Shown here piece by piece: positions 40,765 through 46,469 of a stretch of DNA of 46,469 nucleotides. The notes below the pieces were generated by a model. That model made no database searches and was not told where the DNA came from. It saw nothing but the letters and a program-made list of their open reading frames with translations. This DNA is from Alistipes sp. GTDB lineage: Bacteria; Bacteroidota; Bacteroidia; Bacteroidales; Rikenellaceae. The DNA lies in assembly GCA_017383445.1 (NCBI GenBank), contig JAFNXQ010000069.1, positions 1 to 46,469 of the forward strand, read 5' to 3'. Each line of letters opens with the position of its first letter. The stretch's first letter is position 1. The translations under genes and the position numbers were made by a program.

Positions 40765-42879
40765 TTATCGTCCTGAATTCATCATCATATCGGACCTTGA
40801 AGAGCCGGCTCCGGAGCCACCCATCATACCGCCCATTCCGCCCATCATTCCGCCGCCCATAGAGCCCATTCCGCCGCCCATCATAGAGCCACCCTGCTGA
40901 CCCTTCTGCTGGTTACCCTGCTTGCGGCGTTCCTCTTCGAGCTTCTCCAGACGGTCGGCCTCACGCTTGTCGAGGCGTTCAATGAGCTGCTCCATACTTA
41001 CAGGCTCAAACAGACGTGCCATATCGAGGCTTATGTCAAACTCCCAGCCCGTCTTGGTGGTCATCATCTCCTCCTCCTGCTCGTTCTTGTAGAACTCGGC
41101 ACGTTCACTCTGACGCATCTCAACCATATTTCCGCTGTCCCACTTGCCATTGCCATTCACATCCTCGATGATTCGCAGACGCACATCGCCCGCAGGGATG
41201 TAATAGACGGTGTGTATGCCACTGCCCAGGTCGCGTATCTCGCGAGATACCTTGTTGGCCGAGCCCTCGATAATCTGCACGATATATTTGTAGTCGGGGT
41301 GACGGGGCGTTACATTCAGGTTCAGCGTGGCGTACTTCTCCTTGTCGCTGACCGTCAGCGACATCGACACCGAGTCGTTACCCTCGCCCGTAATGTCGGC
41401 CAGAGCATCCTTCGGGAAGTAGAGCTGGTACTTACGCTTCGGATTCCAGTCAGCCCTCACACGCCACTTGCGTTGCGAGAGAGAGTCGGGTATGAAGTGT
41501 ATGTTCTCGGGCAGCGTGTCGCCCTTCTCGCCCCACGAGAGCATCTCCACCTTCAACGAGTCGAAGCGTGTCAGCGGCGTGGCGAACTCCAGCGGCAGGT
41601 CGAGTTCGGGATTGACCTCGGCACTTGCCTGAAACTTCTCGAACTTGAACTTCGAGGGTGTTGGGGGCGGGGTCCACTCCAAGCCCTCGGCCTCGGCCTT
41701 CGCCTTCTCCTTTTCCAGACGTTCGCGTTCGCGTTCCTGCTCGCGGCTCTCGATGAGTCGCCATACAAGACGCAGCTTGGCGGTATCCTCACGCAGCATA
41801 CGCACCGAGTCGTGCTTCATATAACGCACAAAGCCCCTGATGGTGTCGGGAAGGCTCTCCGACGGCACGTTGAGCCACAGGTGCAGCGTGTCGCGACGTG
41901 ACGAGTGAGGCTCGATGATGATATCCTTTGAGTTGATGCCGTCGAGCTTTATCTCCAGAATCTGCGGATTGCGTGCCGCAAACTGCAAATCGACCTTGTG
42001 GCGGTCGGGGCGGTTATGCTCCGAGAGGGTCTGACGCACAAAGCTCTCGTCGGTAAACATACGGAAGTAGAGCTGCGGGTCAGCCGAGAGGTAGTGTCGC
42101 AACGAGTCGTACCACACACCAAAGGGAGGCATCTCCAGCGGGTTATAGACCTCGTCGAGGAAGCCAATCTTGTCGATTCCGGGCTCGTACAACTGATTGT
42201 CGTTAGAGTCGAAGAAGGCATAGATGCGGTAAGGCACAGGTTTCAGGTTCTGTGCGATGAATATGCCGTTACCCTTTGAACGGGCAATCTTCGAGGGTTT
42301 ATAGTTGAAGATTGTCGAGTCGTACTCCTTCGGCTCGGCAACAGAGTCGGCCTCGAAGAAGTAGATGAAGGTGCGACCCAGCGAGTCGAGCTTCTCGCTA
42401 TCCTCGGTGTAGCCCGACATAAAGAGTGAGTCGATAGGGCCTCCCGTAGAGAAGACATAGCGGAAGCCGTGCAGCGGATTGCCCTCGTTGTTGTCGGCAA
42501 CCGTAGCACCGAACTCTATGGCGTAGGTGGTGTTAGGCAGCAGCGAGTCATCCTTGATGTCGATAAGCAGGGTCTTGCCACGCATCAGCAGCGTGGGGTT
42601 CTTCTTCATCGCCGGCGAGGTGTAGAGCTCCTTCTGCTGGTCTTTGAGCTGGATATACTCGTTAAACTCCACAGCAATACGCTTTGTGGTGAGGCTCTCG
42701 GTGTAGTTATAGGGCATCATACCCAGCACCACCGGAGGCAGTGTATCCTTGGGTCCGCCCTCGGGCGTTCCCACCGAAGCACAGCGGCTGAAAAAGGCTC
42801 CGCCAAACAACAACAGCACAGCGGCCGAGAGGGTTCCCACCACCGACCGACGCATAAAATTATGGTTGCTAAATCTCAT
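40765..42879 (-). CDS. Large Ig-like domain (Big_5) lipoprotein with Met/Gly-rich tail
   Basis: 704 residues. After a hydrophobic segment ending LFGGAFFSRC, a lipoprotein-like signal, a Big_5/SbsA-type Ig domain follows (about 45-145: TLPPVVLGMMPYNYTESL, ITVEF-like IAVEFNEYIQLKD, YAIEFGATVADNNEGN). The middle is a series of beta domains with carboxypeptidase-regulatory-like stretches. Residues about 385-405 are charged (EQERERERLEKEKAKAEAEG). The C-terminal 50 residues repeat GGMMGGMGGMMGG. Such proteins are surface lipoproteins of unknown role in Bacteroidales. It lies 47 bp downstream of a small lipoprotein gene and 12 bp upstream of the PorT-like gene. An ATG at codon 9 is an alternative start. 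Confidence 0.83.
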   Translation of the reverse strand: MRFSNHNFMRRSVVGTLSAAVLLLFGGAFFSRCASVGTPEGGPKDTLPPVVLGMMPYNYTESLTTKRIAVEFNEYIQLKDQQKELYTSPAMKKNPTLLMRGKTLLIDIKDDSLLPNTTYAIEFGATVADNNEGNPLHGFRYVFSTGGPIDSLFMSGYTEDSEKLDSLGRTFIYFFEADSVAEPKEYDSTIFNYKPSKIARSKGNGIFIAQNLKPVPYRIYAFFDSNDNQLYEPGIDKIGFLDEVYNPLEMPPFGVWYDSLRHYLSADPQLYFRMFTDESFVRQTLSEHNRPDRHKVDLQFAARNPQILEIKLDGINSKDIIIEPHSSRRDTLHLWLNVPSESLPDTIRGFVRYMKHDSVRMLREDTAKLRLVWRLIESREQERERERLEKEKAKAEAEGLEWTPPPTPSKFKFEKFQASAEVNPELDLPLEFATPLTRFDSLKVEMLSWGEKGDTLPENIHFIPDSLSQRKWRVRADWNPKRKYQLYFPKDALADITGEGNDSVSMSLTVSDKEKYATLNLNVTPRHPDYKYIVQIIEGSANKVSREIRDLGSGIHTVYYIPAGDVRLRIIEDVNGNGKWDSGNMVEMRQSERAEFYKNEQEEEMMTTKTGWEFDISLDMARLFEPVSMEQLIERLDKREADRLEKLEEERRKQGNQQKGQQGGSMMGGGMGSMGGGMMGGMGGMMGGSGAGSSRSDMMMNSGR

Positions 42880-42926
42880 TATATTCTCTTAAAACTTATA
42901 GTTCCTGTTTCTATCTCTTCCACTCC

Positions 42927-43430
42927 CTACTCCTCGGTCACTCCAAAGAAGGGATTCATAATCTGCCAGCCACTCGCCGTATGGCTGCGTTTCCACGGCG
43001 AGAAGTAGAGCTTGGTATCGACCCTCGCAAGGTTTACCGGCAGCTCATACTTGCGGTAGGCATACATACGCAGTTCGGGATTCACGACCACCAGCATCGA
43101 AATCTTCTTGTTCAGCTCCATCGACACCTGATACTCGTCACCCGAAGCGAAATCGCCTATGCGGTCGGGCACATCCTTCACCTCGCCCGTAGTCTTGTTG
43201 GTGATGCGGAAAGCCTGTGCATCCTCCCACGAGGCCACCTTCCACTCGGTGGTATCGACATAATAGGCGTAGGAGAGCAGATCCTCCGACTTGGTTATCT
43301 CGCCATTCTGCGAGGCCTGCTCATATACCGCAATGCGGAATACGGTGTAGGCCAGCACATCCTTGAAACAGCCCCACGAGAGCATCAGCACCGCCGAGGC
43401 AACTATTATCACTGACAAAAATCGTTTCAT
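42927..43430 (-). CDS. Hypothetical small lipoprotein
   Basis: 167 residues. The signal MKRFLSVIIVASAVLMLSWGC has the lipobox Cys at position 21. The mature part is mostly beta (VFRIAVYEQASQNGE, EYQVSMELNKKISMLVVVNPELRMYAYRKYELPVN, DTKLYFSPWK) and aromatic-rich, of unknown family. I can name no function. It lies between folK (24 bp) and the large Ig-like gene, same strand, so it is probably in their transcript. Confidence 0.8.
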   Translation of the reverse strand: MKRFLSVIIVASAVLMLSWGCFKDVLAYTVFRIAVYEQASQNGEITKSEDLLSYAYYVDTTEWKVASWEDAQAFRITNKTTGEVKDVPDRIGDFASGDEYQVSMELNKKISMLVVVNPELRMYAYRKYELPVNLARVDTKLYFSPWKRSHTASGWQIMNPFFGVTEE

Positions 43431-43454
43431 ATCTCGTATTACTTTTTTCTCATT

Positions 43455-43952
43455 TTACAGGCATCTGCCCAGCCCGGCCAGAATATCCTTCAACGGGCGT
43501 TGCAGCTGCGGATGCCGATAGTCGCCCATAATCTCGCACAACGGACGCAGAGCAAACTCCCTCTCGTGCAGCAGCGGGTGCGGCACCGTAAGGCGTGGCG
43601 TGGAGATAATCTCCTCGTCGTAGAACATCACATCGACATCGACCCTTCGCGAGGCGTATCGCTGACCCGTTCTCTCCCTCTCCGCCAGCTCCTCGTCGCG
43701 GCGGCGACCCAGCAACTGCTCAACCTCCTGTGCGGCATCGAGCACCTGCTCCGGCTCCAATGCGGTATGAAACCGCAGAGCCTGATTGTAGAAGGGCCTC
43801 TCCGACTCAAAACCCCACGCCTCCGAGGGGTATATCTCCGACGCAGCGGCCTGCTGGCCTATCCTCTCGGCAAGCAGCGAGGCTGCCCGCAGGAGTATGG
43901 CTACGGCCAATGGGTCATTGCTGCCCGTGAGGAGTGTTACGCTGTGCATCAT
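43455..43952 (-). CDS. folK: 2-amino-4-hydroxy-6-hydroxymethyldihydropteridine diphosphokinase
   Basis: 165 residues. HPPK transfers pyrophosphate from ATP to hydroxymethyldihydropterin in folate synthesis. Conserved elements are LLTGSNDPLAVAILLRAAS at the start, FYNQALRFHT near 54, RRVDVDVMFYDEE near 97 (the two Asp that bind Mg) and VPHPLLHEREFALRPLCEI near 122. Its start codon overlaps the holB stop by 4 bp (ATGA), so translation is coupled. FolE lies about 8 kb away on the same strand. Confidence 0.96.
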   Translation of the reverse strand: MMHSVTLLTGSNDPLAVAILLRAASLLAERIGQQAAASEIYPSEAWGFESERPFYNQALRFHTALEPEQVLDAAQEVEQLLGRRRDEELAERERTGQRYASRRVDVDVMFYDEEIISTPRLTVPHPLLHEREFALRPLCEIMGDYRHPQLQRPLKDILAGLGRCL

Positions 43953-45088
43953 TTCAATCGGTTTATGGTCTTGCTCACCGCCAGAGCAAAGTGCGTGAAT
44001 ATAATCTTCGCATTGCCGTTCTGGCTCACCTGACGCATCGCCAGCTCTATCTCGTTGAGGATAAACTCCACATTCTGGTTGCCGATGAAGGGTGCAAACT
44101 TATTGCAGAACTCCGCCTCGGCACCCCACAGATAGCTTATCGAGCCCAGCCCGGCGTGCAACATATAGCTCTCACGCAAAAGGCGTGCTGCGTGACGCAG
44201 CATTGCTCGCTGCTGCTCTCGCGAGAGGGCTGCCACCTCGTCGGCCCACTCGATGAGCTCGAGGTGTTTATCGTTGTACGACAGTCGCATAAGCGAGCAG
44301 AACAGGTCGAAGCTCTCACGCTTCACGGCATCCTCCTCGCCACCGGCCAGCGTACGCATCTCGATAATATCGCCCGCCGCCAGACGTGCCATATTGCGTC
44401 TGCGTTGCTCGTCGCCCTCACCCGCCAGAGGCATCAGGTCCTCGATGGTGAGGCGTGGCACAGCCACCTCCTGCACTCGCGAGATGATGGTCGGCAGCAG
44501 CAGGTCGGGGCGTTCCGACACCAGCAGGAACACCGTCTTCTCCCACGGCTCCTCAAGGATTTTGAGTATCTTGTTTGCCGCCTCGTCGTTCATCGCCTCG
44601 GGCTGCCATATAATCATTATCTTATACTCCGACTGGAAGCTCTTGAACTGCAAGCGGCGTATTATCTCGTCGGCCTCGCGTGCCGTGATAAGGCCTTTCA
44701 GAGTCTTGCCCAGATCGAGCCTGTCGTACCACTGCTGGGGCGTGAAGTAGCCACCCGTATCGGAGAGTATCTCCCTCCACAGAGGCATAAACTCGCCCGA
44801 CAAGACCACCTCACCCGCCTTCTTGCCCTGCTTGTTCACGGGGAAGACGAAGTGCAGGTCGGGGTGTGCCGCCTCGGCTATCTGCCGGCACGAAGGACAC
44901 TCGCCACACGAGTCGCCATCGTGACGATTTGTGCAGTTGAGGTACTGGGCATAGGCTATGGCAAGGGGCAGCGTACCCACACCCGCCGCACCGCTGAACA
45001 GCTGTGCGTGGCTGATACGCCCCTTATCGACACTCTCGGTGAGGTGTCGTTTCAGGCTCTCCTGTCCTATGATATCTGCAAAACGCAT
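43949..45088 (-). CDS. holB: DNA polymerase III delta' subunit
   Basis: About 379 residues from ATG 45088 (MRFADIIGQESLKRHL); 45103 (MKEKK) and a longer frame from 45160 are alternatives, but family similarity begins at MRFADIIGQ. It is an AAA+ clamp-loader subunit. The P-loop reads GAAGVGTLPLA, without the Walker A lysine, as expected for a delta' that does not hydrolyse ATP. A four-cysteine zinc module (CTNRHDGDSCGECPSCRQI, about residues 55-75) and the sensor-like region (IMIIWQPEAMNDEAANKILK, with the SRV-type SRVQEV) follow. It lies 123 bp downstream of dut and overlaps folK by 4 bp. Confidence 0.92.
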   Translation of the reverse strand: MRFADIIGQESLKRHLTESVDKGRISHAQLFSGAAGVGTLPLAIAYAQYLNCTNRHDGDSCGECPSCRQIAEAAHPDLHFVFPVNKQGKKAGEVVLSGEFMPLWREILSDTGGYFTPQQWYDRLDLGKTLKGLITAREADEIIRRLQFKSFQSEYKIMIIWQPEAMNDEAANKILKILEEPWEKTVFLLVSERPDLLLPTIISRVQEVAVPRLTIEDLMPLAGEGDEQRRRNMARLAAGDIIEMRTLAGGEEDAVKRESFDLFCSLMRLSYNDKHLELIEWADEVAALSREQQRAMLRHAARLLRESYMLHAGLGSISYLWGAEAEFCNKFAPFIGNQNVEFILNEIELAMRQVSQNGNAKIIFTHFALAVSKTINRLK

Positions 45089-45211
45089 CTTTTTCTCTTT
45101 CATCTTTAACCCTGCTGCGCAGGCTTTTCCTCCTCGCGGCTCGGCATAGTGTGCAAGCACCCTCTGCCCTCGCTCCGCAGCGTCGGTTGAACTTTTATCT
45201 TTCCTCTCGGT

Positions 45212-45643
45212 TTACTTTCCTGTTGAGCCGAAGCCGCCCTCGCCGCGTTCGGTTGTGCCGAGCTCCTCGACACTCTCCCACTCCACCTGCTCGTGGCGGG
45301 CTACAACCATCTGTGCAATGCGTTCGCCACCCTCAATGGCGAAAGGCTCGTTGCTCAGGTTCACGAGTATGACCTTTATCTCGCCACGATAGTCGGCATC
45401 GATAGTGCCGGGCGAGTTCAGTACCGTGATGCCGTGCTTGGCTGCCAGGCCACTGCGGGGGCGTATCTGCATCTCGTAGCCGGCGGGAAGCTCGACATAG
45501 AGGCCCGTAGGCACGATAGCTCTCTCCAGCGGAGCAAGCGTAACACTCTCCTTGATGTTGGCACGGATATCCAGACCTGCCGACAGCGGCGTCTGATACT
45601 CCGGCAACGCATAACGCGAATGGTTTACAATCTTTACTTTCAT
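45212..45643 (-). CDS. dut: Deoxyuridine 5'-triphosphate nucleotidohydrolase
   Basis: 143 residues, typical trimeric dUTPase. All five motifs are seen: [42 protein letters not shown] and the C-terminal arm [10 protein letters not shown]. The enzyme hydrolyses dUTP to dUMP and pyrophosphate, keeping uracil out of DNA. It lies 8 bp downstream of the flippase gene and 123 bp upstream of holB. Confidence 0.97.
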   Translation of the reverse strand: MKVKIVNHSRYALPEYQTPLSAGLDIRANIKESVTLAPLERAIVPTGLYVELPAGYEMQIRPRSGLAAKHGITVLNSPGTIDADYRGEIKVILVNLSNEPFAIEGGERIAQMVVARHEQVEWESVEELGTTERGEGGFGSTGK

Positions 45644-45651
45644 ATTCTGTT

Positions 45652-46469
45652 CTATTTTTTGTTTCTTCTCATCACACTTCTCAACAGCCCTCCGACATCA
45701 ATCTTCTCTCGCCAAACGGCAAAGACCACAAAGGCCACAAACAACATCACATTCACGCCGTAACGCACCACCACTGTCGGTGAGCCATAGTGCAGCAGGG
45801 CCTCGCTGGCGAGATAGAGAGCCACACCCGCCACCACATACTCCGCAATGCGTCCGAAGTCGTAGGGTGTGGGGAAGTAACGGCGATTGAGCCACAGACT
45901 GACAACAACCATAGCAGCCTCGGCTCCGAGCCTTGCCCACGCAGCACCCCTGTAACCCCAGCGTGGCACCATAAGCAGACCCAGCACCACAACAACGGCA
46001 AGACCCGTAAAGGTCACATAGAGTGCAAACTGCGTCTTCTCCTCTCTCTTATACCAGAACGATAGGTTGAGCCACACGCCGGCAAGGATGTTCGCACCCA
46101 GCACAACGGGCAGTATGTCGATACCCTCGCGGAACGAACGGCCCACAATCAGGGCGAACACATCGCGGAAGAGAGCTATGCCCAGAAATATGAGCATCGA
46201 GGCCATAACAAAGTACTTCAACGCCGCAGCATTCGACTCCACAAACTCCTCCTTCGTGAAGTTCGAGAGGAAGAAGGGCTCGGCTGCCAAGCGGTACATC
46301 TGTGTAAAGAGGGTCATCACAACGGCTATCTTCGTGATAGCTCCATAGACGCCTAACTGTGCCATAGATATATCGTCGGGCAGCAGGTACTTAATCATCT
46401 GCCTATCGAGAAACTCGCCCGCCGTACCCGCAACACCACCTATGAGCAGCGGCAGCGAGTAGATGAAAA
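45652..46469 (-). CDS. Polysaccharide biosynthesis flippase (MATE/MOP superfamily), C-terminal part
   Basis: The frame is open to the right window edge, so the N terminus lies outside. The 272 residues seen start [19 protein letters not shown] and continue with [13 protein letters not shown], the typical loop of Wzx/polysaccharide flippases in the MOP superfamily. About nine membrane helices are visible. Members move lipid-linked oligosaccharides across the inner membrane. The ATG at 46398 is internal to the domain, not the real start. It is followed after 8 bp by dut. Confidence 0.9.
   Translation of the reverse strand, partial: FIYSLPLLIGGVAGTAGEFLDRQMIKYLLPDDISMAQLGVYGAITKIAVVMTLFTQMYRLAAEPFFLSNFTKEEFVESNAAALKYFVMASMLIFLGIALFRDVFALIVGRSFREGIDILPVVLGANILAGVWLNLSFWYKREEKTQFALYVTFTGLAVVVVLGLLMVPRWGYRGAAWARLGAEAAMVVVSLWLNRRYFPTPYDFGRIAEYVVAGVALYLASEALLHYGSPTVVVRYGVNVMLFVAFVVFAVWREKIDVGGLLRSVMRRNKK

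Noticed and set aside
43949..45088. The missing Walker A lysine in holB as a gene defect.
   Set aside because: A delta' subunit that does not hydrolyse ATP commonly lacks it; the rest of the domain and the zinc module are intact.
1..46469. Mobile elements, phage, SusC/SusD polysaccharide utilisation loci, toxin-antitoxin or CRISPR systems.
   Set aside because: No transposase, integrase, TonB-dependent receptor, Cas, spaced repeats or toxin-like pair could be recognised on either strand.

Overview
The window looks like a chromosomal segment of a Bacteroidales bacterium, most likely Alistipes-like (Rikenellaceae); the genus is an inference. Supporting signs are a moderately GC-rich coding sequence, AT-rich gaps, several good matches to the Bacteroidetes -7 promoter element TAnnTTTG, mostly no Shine-Dalgarno sites, and families typical of the phylum: lipidated TamA-like protein (TamL), DUF4296 lipoprotein, PG_1098-type THUMP-like methyltransferase, PorT-like barrel, lipoprotein M13 peptidase, OmpP1/FadL porin. 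I saw no rRNA, tRNA, insertion sequence, integrase, phage gene or CRISPR array. It reads as housekeeping chromosome.

Layout. 1-4311 (+): end of kbl (glycine C-acetyltransferase), an Lrp/AsnC regulator, pgk, and an M13 metallopeptidase closed by a bidirectional terminator. 4404-7929 (-): a methyltransferase, a small DMT-type membrane protein, then a 521-bp structured non-coding interval with two terminators, then an OmpP1/FadL porin. 8322-11638 (+): dapF and tamL behind a good promoter; tamL overlaps the convergent comEC. 11610-19084 (-): comEC, polA, queD, a HAD phosphatase, a PAP2 phosphatase and a Ca2+/cation antiporter. 19413-23360 (-): a tightly packed run of HAD-IIA phosphatase, SPOR-like secreted protein, lipoprotein, menaquinone methyltransferase and a LolC/E-like permease. 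23569-27494 (+): zinc metallopeptidase, SGNH-like protein and MBOAT acyltransferase in an overlapping operon. 27722-30728 (+): an ECF sigma factor, a 48-residue small ORF framed by terminators, and sppA. 30867-46469 (-): Mrp, two tandem secreted exonuclease-endonuclease-phosphatase-fold proteins (one fused to three BIG2 domains), folE, nitroreductase, amidohydrolase, DUF4296 lipoprotein, permease, rbfA, PorT-like barrel, large Ig-like lipoprotein, small lipoprotein, folK, holB, dut, and the C-terminal part of a polysaccharide flippase that runs off the end.

Working together. Most genes serve the cell envelope (dapF for peptidoglycan, tamL, FadL-type porin, LolC/E-like permeases, MBOAT/SGNH acylation, lipoproteins, flippase), DNA replication (polA, holB, dut) and pterin or quinone cofactors (folE, folK, queD, ubiE). 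The best leads for novelty are non-coding: a hairpin-rich interval at 6013-6465 and two families of intergenic palindromic repeats. Among proteins, the most interesting are the metallopeptidase-SGNH-MBOAT operon, the orphan ECF sigma with a neighbouring 48-residue ORF, and the tandem EEP pair. I did not find a clear-cut undescribed defence or mobile system.
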